A stretch of DNA of 64,000 bases from Chlamydomonas sphaeroides (lineage: Eukaryota > Chlorophyta > Chlorophyceae > Chlamydomonadales > Chlamydomonadaceae). Below, piece after piece: positions 54,376-64,000 of this stretch; within the stretch, counting starts at the first letter, position 1, and each line of letters opens with the position of its first letter. The translations under genes were made by a program, and so were the position numbers. Under the pieces are notes generated by a model. The model was given only the letters and a program-made list of their open reading frames with translations. It had not been told where the DNA came from and did not search any database. The stretch spans positions 44,357 to 108,356 of the forward strand of contig BDDC01000112.1 of the NCBI GenBank assembly GCA_001662425.1, given 5' to 3'.

Positions 54376-57300
54376 GGCTGGACCGGCGGCACTATGGCAA
54401 CTGGGCGGCAAGCCTAGGGACGGCATAGCCCAGCAGCGGCGGTGAGGCGGCAAGGCCGGCTGCAGTGAGGAGGCGCCTGCCTGGTTTGACGGTGCGGAGG
54501 CGGCCGCAGCGCGGTGACGCAAGGGTGCGGCTGCGGGCGACACGAGGCTGCAAGCCCAGAGCGCGCCGGCAGGCGCTGCGAGAGCGGGGCCACGGAGGAG
54601 GAGAGAAGTTAGCGGTTGTGCGCGGATGGGGCCGGCTCTCGGAAGGTGCTACGCCGGCGCGCGGTGAGGGGCGTTGGAGCGTCGCGACGGCGGTGCGCGC
54701 ACGCTGCGAGTGCGGGCCGGAGGGCGCGGTCCCCCGGGGTGACGGGCGCTGTAGTTTGACTTCGGCCGAGCGCGTCTTGCAGTTTGGGTATGGCTGGCGC
54801 CGGCGCGGCGCGACATGTGAGAACGAAGATGGACGGGTGATGTACAGCGGGCTGGCAGCTGGCGGCAGCCATGCAATGCGAGCTCTGACCAGTGTGAGGA
54901 AGGGGCGCTCGCACGCACGCTGGGCTATGGCGGTGTGGCATAGCCTTGCGCTGGGCGCTGCGGGCTCGGCTCGGATGCGAGCACGGTGAGCGGCCTGTGG
55001 AGGGTTGCTGCTGCGCAGGAGAGAGGGTGAGGCTGGGCGCGGGGCGGCTGCAGCGCCCCGGATGTAGGACCCCAGGCCAGTGTTACGGGACGCCTGCGGC
55101 CTGTGGTTGTCGGTGCCGAGGTGTCGTACAGTGGTGCCGTACGAGGATGCTCGTACGGCAGCAGTGTGCAGGTGTTGGCCAGGGCAGGCGCTAGGTGCGC
55201 CGGGTCCAGAGATCGAGATCGAGATCGTGAGAGGTGTTCAACGGTGTTTGCTGAGGCGTGAGGTGTTGTGCTCTGGGGTATGGCGGAGGGAGGGAGGCAG
55301 TGCCGCCGCTGCGGCGTAGCTAGGGCTTGCGTTGCTGCCATACCGCATGCCGTATCTTTGGCTGGTGCATGCATATTCGAGGGATGTCGCCACAGGCTCC
55401 AAGTGGGGCAGGCGCCCAACGCGATGAGCGGGCGCGTTCCCTGCGCGGCTTCACATCTGGTCCGCGGGCTGTGCAGGTGCTCGCCCATGCCAACTTGAAC
55501 TCGGACGTGGTCCGGCCACGGGCACAATACGCGCCGCCGGCGCCGTGCCTCCCCGCGCAAAAGGGTTTTGCCGGTACATTCTTTCCTGCTTCTTGTGTGG
55601 AGGTGTGGGCTGCGGCCGCTGCTGCATTTGCTTGTTGATTGGCGCCGAAGTGGCACGCTGCGTTTGCTGCGTTCGGAGTGCGGAAATGGCGCAATGCGGC
55701 GGGCCCTTGCGGCCGAGCCACGGGCCTGCTCGCCTGCCGGCTCTCGCAGGGCAGAGACCGCGGGGCGCGGGCCGATCGACCGATCCCATATAATCTTGCC
55801 TAGCCTGCTAGCCTGCTTGCTTTTGCTTCATCATGCTTCGGGGAGTGCGCGCGTGTGCGCTAGTGTGTTCGTGTGTGTGTGTGGTTGCGCCAGCTGCCGG
55901 CACCCGGACCTGCGCTCGTGGCTAGACGGGCGGCGCCCTCAGGGCGCCGGCACGTGACGGCGGCGTGGGGTGGGCTGCCCGGATGCATTTTGTCCTGCGC
56001 TTTGCTCCGCATCCATCCGTATTGCGTCTCTGTCTGCGAGTGCGGCCTGGCGGCGCGGCCTTCCAGCCAGCTGCGGCCGGCGACCGCCGCGGCGAGGACT
56101 GCCGCCCTGCCCGCACTGGCTTGTCCCTGCCTGTGTGCATGTTGGCTTGTGTGCGACCAGGTGACCTGTGGTGTGTGGAGGGAGCCTGCCTGCTTGCGTT
56201 CCTCGGGGCAGGCAGCCATTGTCGCGTACGTAGCGCTGTGTCTCAGTCGGGCACAGTTTAATACCATACCAGTGTGCCGCATGCCTTTTGTGGGCGCTCG
56301 GTGCGCAATGCCCTGACGCCCTGTGGTCTGTGCTTTAGCCTGTCGTCGGCCCTATCCGCTAGCGGGCACTCGCTCACTCGGCCGGTCGCGCGTGGGCAGC
56401 AGCCCGGCTAGCGGCGCTGCCCCCCGGCGCGTGTCCTTGTAACATGGCATAGTGCCTAGCAGGGCCGCCGCACCATGTCCGCCTATGGGTGCTGTGCCGG
56501 GCCATCAGAACGGGAGCTTTGACCTTCGAAGAACGAGCGTGGAAGCCAGATAACGGGACCTTAAAGTATCTGCAGCCCTCGGCCGGGAGATTGAGCACCT
56601 TCGAGGCTGCTCCAGGCCATCGCCGCGGCCGCTGGGCGGAAGGTAACTACAAGCTGGAGCCACGTCAGCGCCCCTGGCTCCCACGCCCCCCTGCGCGCTC
56701 TGCGCACCAGTCTTGGCAAGTGGATGTGGAGGCCATGGTTGGGAGGGCGGCGCTCGCCGGCCAGCTGAGAGATGTGCGCGCAGCAATGACCAGAATGCTG
56801 AGTCAGTGGCTGTCATCTGCGCCAGTCGCGGCCAGTGTGGCAGGATGACCGCCACACCGCGGATGCCCCTAGCATCCAAGGATTACCTCTTGCACCGCCT
56901 GTTACAGCCAGGGTGCGCTGCTGTGCTGGATGTGCGCCATCAGGCCGCACGGGGTTGGGCGGGCAACGGCGCGCAGTCCCGAAAGATGTTACACACGCAG
57001 GCAGCACCGGGCAGCAGCCTGCGCTCGCTCGCTCCCCTCTCAGACACAGCACGGGCCGGGCCGCGCAGGAACCGGCCGACCTCCCGCGCGGAGCGGCTGG
57101 ATCACGCACACGGCACCGCGCACACAACCAGACCGACACAAACAGTGTGCGCGCACGAGCGCACTGGTTATGCTTTGCGGCCGGGCCGCGCCAAAGTTGT
57201 ACTTGGCGCGCTGCGGGCCCGGCGGCGCAAAGGGGCAAGAAGAGCCGCAGAGGCTAAGCCGACGGCAGACGGCGCGGGCGCGGACCGAACACAGGCCGAG

Positions 57301-58673
57301 CGCCACTCGCGCATCCGCCGTCACTTTCCCGACCAAACAACGCGCGGAATGTAGCACACAAAGCCACACACAGTGACACACTCGCATCAACCACGCCCTC
57401 TCTTCCCTCTCCATCTCCCGTCTCTCCATTGCGTGCCGGGTGCACTCACTACCACCTCGGGAAACCTACAGGGCGGCGTAGGCCGATGCAACAAACACAA
57501 TCACACAGTGCAGCGGCAACGGCGGGCCAAGACGGCGCCGCCGGGCCGTAACCTTGCGCGGGGTACTTGTCTCATGCCGCCGATAGGCAGGCACCGCAAG
57601 TAAGCACCAAGGGAGGGGGCGACCGTCGTTCCATGCAACCTACGGCATTCTCCACGTGACATCTGCGGCGGCAATCTCCACGCGACACCCGGGTCTGTTG
57701 ACAGCAACATGGAACAGTGTACGGCGTCCGCAGCGCCGCCCAGCTGCAGCCGCCACGCAGCAACACGTGCCGGCTGCCTGCTAGGCCGCTGGCGGCAAGC
57801 ACGCGCGCGCTAAGGGCGTCCGCAGTCCTCTGGTGAGGATGAAGACAGCAGCAGCGTCAACAACAGAACCCGAACCGAACCTGGCCGCCCCGCCGGCGCC
57901 GTCGGCTCATGCGGCACGGCGGGGCAGCGCTACGCAGGCCGGGGCGCAACTGCGGCCCCCGGCCACATCATCGCGGCGGCATCATCGCGGCCCGCATGCT
58001 GCAGCAGTTCTGGACTTGGTATGCTCGGGCCAAGGCATAGGGCACCTCGTATCACGCGCAATACCCGGTAGGGTTCAACAAACGGCGGCCCGCACCAACG
58101 CGCACTACTGGGCCGCCGCGGCCTCGCACGCGCAGCGCGGCGAAGCGACGGATGCCGTCACGCGCCTCACGAACCATCCGAGCACGGCACCTGCTCTCCT
58201 GCGGAGGCCGCCGCTGCCGAGCGGTGCTGGCAGTGTAGCCACCGGCCAGCCCGCTCCGCTGGCACGCGACAAGGCGCCCTGCGCCCGCAGGCAAGAACTG
58301 CTGATGGCGCGCAGGTAGCCCGCGGCCCGATCGCCGCCCACACTGCACCAATCCACTCGCGCTTGCACCCACTACTACCGGCAACAACGGCGCACTGCGT
58401 CAAAACCACAGGCGCCCGCTACCCGCTACGACCCTCACGGTTCCTAGTACCCGAGTCTGCCCACACGCACTATCTGCCTGTTACCGCAGGACGTAGTAAT
58501 TGACGGTATTGACCCGCAGGCGTCAGATGAAGCAATCCTGCCGGAAAGCTTCGCGGGCGGCAGGCAGCGGCGCCGCCGCCCGCACAGCCCGGCTCGCTGA
58601 CTGCAGCGGCGCCAGCCGGCGGCCAGACCAAACGGATGAATGGACGGGGCGCTGGCCCCGCGGCCCAGGCGCC
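54376..58673. other. Convergent 3' region between the polyQ/NURR-like gene and the GARP factor gene
   Basis: About 4.3 kb with no supported gene. TGTAA on the plus strand at 56438-56442 and TGTAA on the minus strand at 56902-56906 and 56989-56993 would end the two convergent transcripts about 0.4 kb apart, implying long 3' UTRs (about 2.1 and 1.8 kb). A short GAGATC triplication lies near 55208-55226. Confidence 0.45.
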
Positions 58674-60418
58674 CTACGCCCTCACCGCCAGGCCGCCCGC
58701 TGGGGCCGCAACAGGCCGCTCCACGCCGGGCACCACTGCCAGGGGCCGGGACGGCTCGGGCTCCTTGCGCTTCGAGCCGGTCGCGTGCGCGGGCGACGGC
58801 TGCGCAGCCGCGGCAGCGGGGCAGGGCCCCAGGGCGGCGCCCATGCTGCGCTGGTCGCTCTCGCGGCTCTCGCTGCAGGTGGCGGTGTCCTTCTTGCGCA
58901 GCATGCGGTACTTCTGCAGGTGGCTCGCCACGTTCTCGCGCGTGAGGCCGTCCACGTTCATCTCCTGCGCGGCACGGCACGCGAGGCAACGCGGCAACGG
59001 TCAGCGAGCGCAGCAGCACCTTCCCGCCGGGTCCCCGGCCGATCTTCTCCACATCCGGCTGCTTTCTCCCAGCCGGCCCCCTGCCTGGCAGTCAGCGTGA
59101 CCATCTAGCCCGCCCTCTGGTCTTTCTTCCCGCAAGGCCCCACCTGCATAATGTTCTTGGGCACGGCCTTCTCGTCGCCCAGCTTGGTGATGGCGCTCTC
59201 AAACTTCCTGTGCAGCGATGGCGTCCACACCAGCCGCGGGCGCTTGAGCGGCCGCGTCGAGCCGTCGTCCGCGTACTCGTCTTCGCATTGCGACTGCGAC
59301 TGCTGCGGCGCCGAGGGCGCGGGCAGCGCCGACATCGTCATGGGCCGGTAGGCGGCCGCGAGCGCCGCGTAGTCCATGGGCGGCGGCCCGTAGCCCGGGT
59401 GATAGCCGCTGCCATAGGAAGCTGAAGGGGGAGGCGGGCAACATGTGGGTTGGGCCATGAGGACGAGTAGAACGGGCGGCGGCGCGATGGAAGGGTGGGG
59501 ACGCGGTTGGAAAGCATGGCACAGGGCACGCGGCACGGGGGAAAGGGCAGTTACAAACCCGAGCGGAAGGGGGGCCGCGGGCTCACCCGAAGAGGGCGCC
59601 TGCTGATAGCCGTAGGCGCCTGCCGCTGCGGCCGCGACGGCAGCAGCAGCCGCGGCTGCCGCCGGGTCGTGTGGCCGCGCGTAGTAGGCGTGCAGGTGGC
59701 CCGCGAGCGGGCCGAGCGCTGCGGCGTAACTCGACGCCTGGCTCGCGTTATAGGCCGCCTGCTGTTGCTGCTGTGCTATCTGCGCATAAAGCTGGTGTAG
59801 CGCGTGGTGCTGGTATGGTTGCGATGTTGCACCGCTAAATGAGGGCGCGGGCGTGGTCGCTGGTCGCGATGACGTCGTTGTGCCGGAGCCCGACCCCGAC
59901 GCCGCGCGCTCTGGCTCAGAGGGCGCTCCACGTCCAGATGTGTCCGACGATGGTGCTGGCATCGGGTGCGAGAGCACTGACGACGTGGCTTGTGACCTCG
60001 CCATGGAGGCCGCGACGTGCAGCGCGGATGCCCGTTGCGCAGCTATGAGCGCCGCTGCCGACTGCGCCTGCGCATGTTGGGCCTGCTGCCCGGCCATGGC
60101 CAGGGCTTGCAGGTACTGGAGGCCTTGCACGCCTGGCAGCGGTTGCGACTGAGGTGCCGCGTATTGCGCCGCGCCGGCGTAGCCAAAACCGCCGAGCAGG
60201 GCCGGGTTGGACATGAGGCCATAGAGCTGATGCTGAGGAGGAGGCTGCGGCGGAGGGGCTGGCGCTTGGCCAAACTGTGGTAGCCCAAACGCGCTGGCGA
60301 CCGCGCTAGGGATGAGCGAAGCAGAGAGCGGTATGAGCCCCGCAGTCGGGTCGAGGCCATCCGCTTCCTTAGCGGCATAGAAGGCCTGCAGGGCCTGGGC
60401 CTGCTCGTAGGTGGCCAT
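58674..60418 (-). CDS. GARP-family MYB-like transcription factor, LUX/ROC75-like
   Basis: Three exons on the minus strand: 60418-59587, 59421-59144, 58964-58674, in phase, 466 aa. The start ATG 60418 gives MATYEQAQALQAFYAAKEAD. The first two thirds are Ala/Gln/Ser/Pro-rich (activation-domain-like). The single GARP/MYB domain spans the exon 2/3 junction: KRPRLVWTPSLHRKFESAI, GDEKAVPKNIMQ, then EMNVDGLTRENVASHLQKYR, with the SHLQKYR signature. It is followed by a basic stretch (MLRKKD) and an Ala/Pro-rich tail with GSKRKEPEP. This domain form is closest to LUX/PCL1 and the algal clock factor ROC75. A sequence-specific nuclear regulator, possibly circadian, is inferred. Type-B response regulator origin is unlikely because no receiver domain is present. 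Promoter and first-exon start are duplicated in inverted form to the right. Confidence 0.87.
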
Positions 60419-60995
60419 AGGGCTGAAGCGCCCGGCCGAGGCCGCAATTCGCTTGTTGCTTTGTGGTGGTGAGCTCAAGGGCGTTGCCTAGGGTGTTAGC
60501 GTTGTGTAGCGTTGATTTGCTGTGGCTCGTTGGGGATGTGCTGTGAAATTCTGAAGAGAAAGCCGCGACGAAATCGGACAAATCGCCCCGCGCCGTACCA
60601 CCACAGCATTTCAGCGCCTGCACCTCCTCGACCATGACGGCCTCGTGATCTTGTCTCTATGCGTCTAAATTTACGCTGCGCCGACGTCGCGCGGCGCTGG
60701 GGCCTCTCGCGGAAGGCAGCCGAATCGCGCCCGATTCGGCGCCCGATCGGGCTGGCAGAAGGAAAACGACGCGTAAACGGGCCGGCCCTGTGCGCGGGCA
60801 CACGGCCTATGCCGCTGTCTATACTTTGGGCGATAAATTTCCGGCGGGGCTCAAGTTATTGGACCTGACGAGCTGGCGATATGAAGTTCGTTGAAGTCCG
60901 CAGCGGCCGGAAGGCCCCCGCCAAGCGCGCTGCCCAAGGCTGTGGCCCACCGCCCCCCACAGGCGAGCGTGGGCAGGCACACAGGGCAGCCGGGG
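60346..60995 (-). repeat. Left arm of a large imperfect inverted repeat (contains the GARP gene 5' end and promoter)
   Basis: Reverse complement of this arm aligns along most of its length with 61345-61873. Matching anchors are GATATGAAGTTCGTTGAAGT (60876 onward), CTATGCCGCTGTCTATA, GATCACGAGG, GGTACGGCGCGGGGC, TCCGATTTCGTCGCG, GAGCTCACCACCAC and GGCCACCTACGAGCAG. Confidence 0.85.
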
Positions 60996-61344
60996 GCGGG
61001 CGGGCAGCGGGAAACGTGCCCCGGAGCCGCGTTCAGAGGCACGCAAGGGCAGGCGGGGGAGGAGGGCAGCGGATCAGGGGCGTGCGGTCTTCGAGGGCAC
61101 GAATCTTGGGTATCACCTGCCCCTGCCGCACTGCTTTCCCCCATCGCACGCCTGAGCCGCACTGGGCAAGCTGGGCCCGCTTTGGCCAGGGGTGGAAGGG
61201 GCATGGGCGTGTGTGTCCCCGCCCGCCCCCGTGCTGCATGCACGGCCGAGCCAGTGGGACTCGGGCGCCAGCTTTGCAGCGCCCGCGCCGCTGCCAGGCC
61301 AGGCGGCCCCCACTCCTCACCTCGCCCACGCAGGGCGCCACAAC
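60996..61344. other. Spacer at the centre of the inverted repeat
   Basis: About 350 nt of non-palindromic sequence between the two arms. No supported gene. Confidence 0.6.
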
Positions 61345-61873
61345 GCCCCCCGCTGCCCTATGTGCCTGCCCACGCTCGCCTGTGGGGGGCGGTGGGCCAC
61401 AGCCTTGGGCAGCGCGCTGGGCGGGGGCCTTCTGGCCGCTGCGGACTTCAACGAACTTCATATCGCCAGCTCGTTAGGCCCAATAATTGATCCCTGCCGG
61501 AAATCGATTTCCCAGAATATAGATAGCGGCATAGGTAATGCGCTGCGTGCAGCCGCGGCGCCAAGGCGGCACAAAGGGGAAAGTTCTTTATAGCCGATGG
61601 GCGGTTGTACGGAAGCAATGCGGCACGTAACGCGCGCATACATTGAGGCGTTTTGAGACTTGATCACGAGGCTATCGTGGTCTTTGAGGCGCAGGGGCTG
61701 CATTGCTGTGGCGTACGGCGCGGGGCAAGTTCTCCGATTTCGTCGCGACGCTCGTTCAACGCTCTCGAGCTCACCACCACCGAGTTGCGGCCCCGGCCAG
61801 GCGCTTCAACCGTCTTCTGGCCACCTACGAGCAGCTCTTGGCTCGGCAGGCCTGTTTGGAAAGCGGACGATCC
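61345..61873 (+). repeat. Right arm of the inverted repeat (degenerate copy of GARP gene promoter and first-exon start)
   Basis: Inverted, diverged copy of the left arm. It includes a match to the first codons of the GARP gene (GGCCACCTACGAGCAG at about 61819), but the ATG has become CTG (context TTCTGGCC) and homology fades after about 61873, so this copy cannot make the same protein start. Confidence 0.85.
61804..61873 (+). pseudogene. Truncated copy of the GARP factor first-exon start
   Basis: Sequence encoding RFN..LATYEQ, then a degenerate LLARQACLESG, corresponds to RFSPMATYEQ and following residues of the GARP factor, inverted relative to it. The initiator Met codon is lost and only about the first 20 codons are recognisable. 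Confidence 0.7.
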
Positions 61874-62930
61874 CAAAATTTTGACAGTGCCATGCAGTGG
61901 CTGTGCCGACCTCTCGTGAGGCAGGCGAGGGCCCGAACCTTGGGTTTCGCCTACCGTTGCCGAGCCGCGTCGCTGCGAGGTACTGGGTACTGGGACCAAC
62001 ACGTGGGACGTGACCGCCCTCTGCCAAAAGTGGACGGCCCATCGGGGCGTGCTGTGTCGTGGCCCCCCATCAGGTGGTTGAAGGCCCGAGCCGCAGAGGC
62101 CCTGCGCGCTATTCCTCCGCTACGCATTGACCGCCCAGCTCCTCCTGGCCCTCACCACGCCGCGCCGCCACGCCGCCGCTACACCGTGGCGCACCCGCCC
62201 CTCACAGCCCCGACGCCGGCAGCCCGCTGGCCGCTGCACGCCAAGCCACCAGCCCGCCAGGCCCGTGGCCGCAAATGCGCTCACCAACGCCTACCTGCGG
62301 CCCCCGCCAGGCATGCCACACCCTTCGCTTGCCAGGGCCGGCACACACGGCGGCGCGTGTGCTCAAGTGTCAAGTGGAACAGAACCCCGTGTGCGTTGGC
62401 GCACAGAGGGCCGCCACCACGGCAGCAGTGGCGGTGCGGTGCGGCGCCGGGTCCCGGCACGCAGGCGGCCCCGGTCACTGGCTCAAGCAAGCAAGGTCTG
62501 CCCCCCCCCCAAACGCGTCCAGCTCCGTGTCCGCCGTGTGTTGCTGCGGTCCGGCAGTGCGCCGCTGCTCGCACCGCCTCCGCTGCCCCCGCCGCCCCCA
62601 CCGCAGCCGCCACCGCCCCTCAGCGCCTCCCGCGCCAGCACCGCTGCCCCTGCACCGGCAGCGGCGCCCCTGGGGCAGTCACACACACAACAGCCCCATC
62701 CAACCCTGCGACTCGCATCGCCGCTTCCATCGCCGCAACCCACTAGAACCTCCACCACAACAGGCGCGCGGGCCGCCGCCACTACCAATCACCACGCAAG
62801 CGCGCGCCCGCTCCCGCCCTCGGTCCCGCCATCCAGCCGCCCAGCCCTGTCCAGCCGTAACGACAGCACGCTGCCGGCCCGGTGGCTGCAGGCTCTCTCC
62901 TACCGGTACCCCCACCCGCCGCAGCCCAGC
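61874..62930. other. Intergenic region right of the palindrome
   Basis: About 1.06 kb between the degenerate GARP copy and the stop codon of the right-edge minus-strand gene. Pro/Ala/Arg-rich open frames here look like GC-driven artefacts. A short A/C-rich run lies near 62500. No gene supported. Confidence 0.45.
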
Positions 62931-63866
62931 CTAGAAGCTCCACGTCGTCTGTGCGGCCGCCAGCACAGCCGTACGCGCCCCTCCCGCCGCCGCCCCGTCA
63001 CTGCCGCCGCCGCGCCGCAGCAGCAGCAGGCCGGGGCACAGCACCACCCCGTGCGCCAGCGGCACGCAGGCGCTAGCCTCCAGCACCAGCAACCCGCCGG
63101 CCGCTGCGTTGCCCTGCCCGGCGGTGCCTCCCCGCAGGCTGTCGGCGCGGTGGCTGAGGCACAGCGCGGTGCTGCGGCCGTCGCCCGCCTGGTCCGGCAG
63201 CGTCGCCAGCCGCAGACCCAGCCGGCGCTGCCGCCAGCCAGAGCATGAGGCGGCGGAGGCGGGCGCGGGCGCGTCGGCGTTGGCCCACGGCCCCAGCGGC
63301 CCCTCGCCGTCGCTGCTGCCGCCGTCGCCGGGCGCCGGGCCTGCCAAGCAGGAGGAGGGCGCCGAGGCGACGCCGGCCCAAGCCGAGGCGCAGAGGCGCT
63401 CGCCTAGCTGCATGGCGGCTGTGGGGTTGGGAGGAAGGAACAGTCGGGGGAATTGGGGACGGGGACTCAAGCGCCAGGGGGAATGCACGGCGCGGCGTCA
63501 GGCGGGGCGCGTCGTTCCCTGCAGGCGCCAAGCATGCTCGTCCCCCAAACAGGCCTCGTCAGTCCTCACCGATGACGCCGCGCTGCGTGACGGCGCCGCA
63601 CCCGACGGCGCCCGCCGCCGCCAGCGCAGCGGCCGCCGCCTGCGGCACCGAGCGCGCCGCCGCCGCCGCGCCCGCCGGCTGGGAGCCGCGCGCCGCAGCG
63701 CCGGCGGCGGTCCCCGGCGGCGCCGGCGGCGGCTCTGCGTGCGACCACACCGCCGACAGCGCCAGCCGCCGCGAGCGGTGCAGCGACAGCTGGCCGGCCG
63801 TCACCAGGCCGCCGCCGCCGCCGCCGCCGCCAAGCGAGGGGCCGGCGGCGGCGCCTTCATGGGGCC
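62931..63866 (-). CDS. Unrecognised protein, C-terminal part (5' exons beyond 63866 or right edge)
   Basis: Two minus-strand exons, 63866-63570 and 63418-62931, join in phase (CATCG|GTGAGG donor; CCCCACAG acceptor) to give about 260 residues ending in TTWSF and a stop. The first exon starts after a CACCGCAG acceptor with a Gly run followed by GLVTAGQLSLHRSRRLALSA and TQRGVI. The second has QLGERLCASAWAGV, a Pro/Ala/Gly linker, RQRRLGLRLATLPD and ASACVPLAHGVVLCPGLLL. Alternating polar/hydrophobic strands and a terminal aromatic residue would suit an outer-membrane beta-barrel, but this is only a guess. No family recognised. Confidence 0.5.
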
Positions 63867-63934
63867 CTGCGGTGCGGTGCCAGGGGGCATGGGGGCCACC
63901 CGTGTGAGGCCAGGGGGCGAGCCCACACGGGGGC

Positions 63935-63936
<2 letters not shown>

Positions 63937-63999
<63 letters not shown>

Positions 64000-64000
64000 C
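63937..64000. repeat. (CTGC)n microsatellite at the right edge
   Basis: Sixteen CTGC units run to the last base of the window. Length beyond the edge is unknown. Confidence 0.95.

Noticed and set aside
54465..58318. Short plus-strand frames in the convergent 3' region
   Set aside because: Arg/Ala-rich with no domains or splice continuity; best explained as 3' UTR sequence.
60846..61500. MITE or DNA transposon with long terminal inverted repeats
   Set aside because: The similarity does not stop at defined ends or target duplications; it continues outward into the GARP gene's 5' UTR and first codons, so an inverted segmental duplication fits better.
61703..63248. Plus-strand frames right of the palindrome as a divergent gene
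   Set aside because: The initiator is lost in the duplicated part and the remainder is Arg/Pro/Ala low complexity; the minus-strand exons at 62931-63866 have better splice and composition support.

Overview
The window reads as a GC-rich, intron-rich nuclear contig of a flagellated volvocine-type green alga (Chlamydomonas relatives). The evidence is many short exons bounded by GT-AG (occasionally GC-AG) introns of about 90-400 nt, strong G/C at third codon positions, Ala/Gly/Gln-rich low-complexity protein regions, TGTAA polyadenylation signals, a dynein-arm assembly gene, and a draft-assembly N gap next to poly-C. No prokaryotic, organellar, CRISPR or viral features were seen.

Layout: (1) 1-5629 minus, a giant Gln/Gly/Pro-rich protein with three R-S-R-W motifs that resemble splicing-factor UHM-ligand motifs; it runs off the left edge. 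(2) 6363-7698 plus, ribosomal protein eS10. (3) 8395-13325 plus, a secreted or Golgi GT2-like glycosyltransferase. (4) 13767-17859 plus, a PIH1/Kintoun (DNAAF2/PF13-type) dynein assembly factor with an assembly gap in one intron. (5) about 18604-22976 plus, a zinc-less MDR reductase resembling mitochondrial enoyl-thioester reductase. (6) about 24659-30644 plus, a very large Ala/Ser-rich protein with the C-terminal architecture of SPL/CRR1-type SBP proteins (conserved KL...LP...GC block, ankyrin region, C-terminal membrane segments) but no SBP zinc finger in view. (7) 30645-38316, mostly gene-free with short tandem repeats. (8) 49521-38317 minus, a 24-exon guanylate-binding-protein-like large GTPase with an Ala-rich coiled coil and a conserved C-terminal helix block. 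(9) 50480-54375 plus, divergent from (8), a polyQ protein ending in two putative hnRNP Q acidic-domain (NURR)-like modules. (10) 60418-58674 minus, a LUX/ROC75-like GARP transcription factor, tail-to-tail with (9). (11) 60.35-61.87 kb, a diverged inverted duplication of the promoter and first-exon start of gene 10. (12) 63866-62931 minus, an unrecognised gene running toward a (CTGC)n tract at the right edge.

The most unusual signal cuts across genes. In at least four genes the end of an exon, often with its splice site, is repeated in the same orientation inside the adjoining intron, mostly 80-135 nt away. Exon 3' ends plus donor are echoed downstream, and acceptor plus exon 5' starts are echoed upstream. 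About a dozen cases are visible, and some would add cryptic splice sites. This is what junction-spanning short tandem duplications would leave behind.

The genes are functionally mixed (translation, glycosylation, ciliary assembly, lipid/redox, transcription, nuclear GTPase), as expected for an ordinary eukaryotic chromosome arm. Exon models were built by hand from reading-frame continuity and splice signals. Phases agree throughout except at one junction of the GTPase gene, which is flagged.
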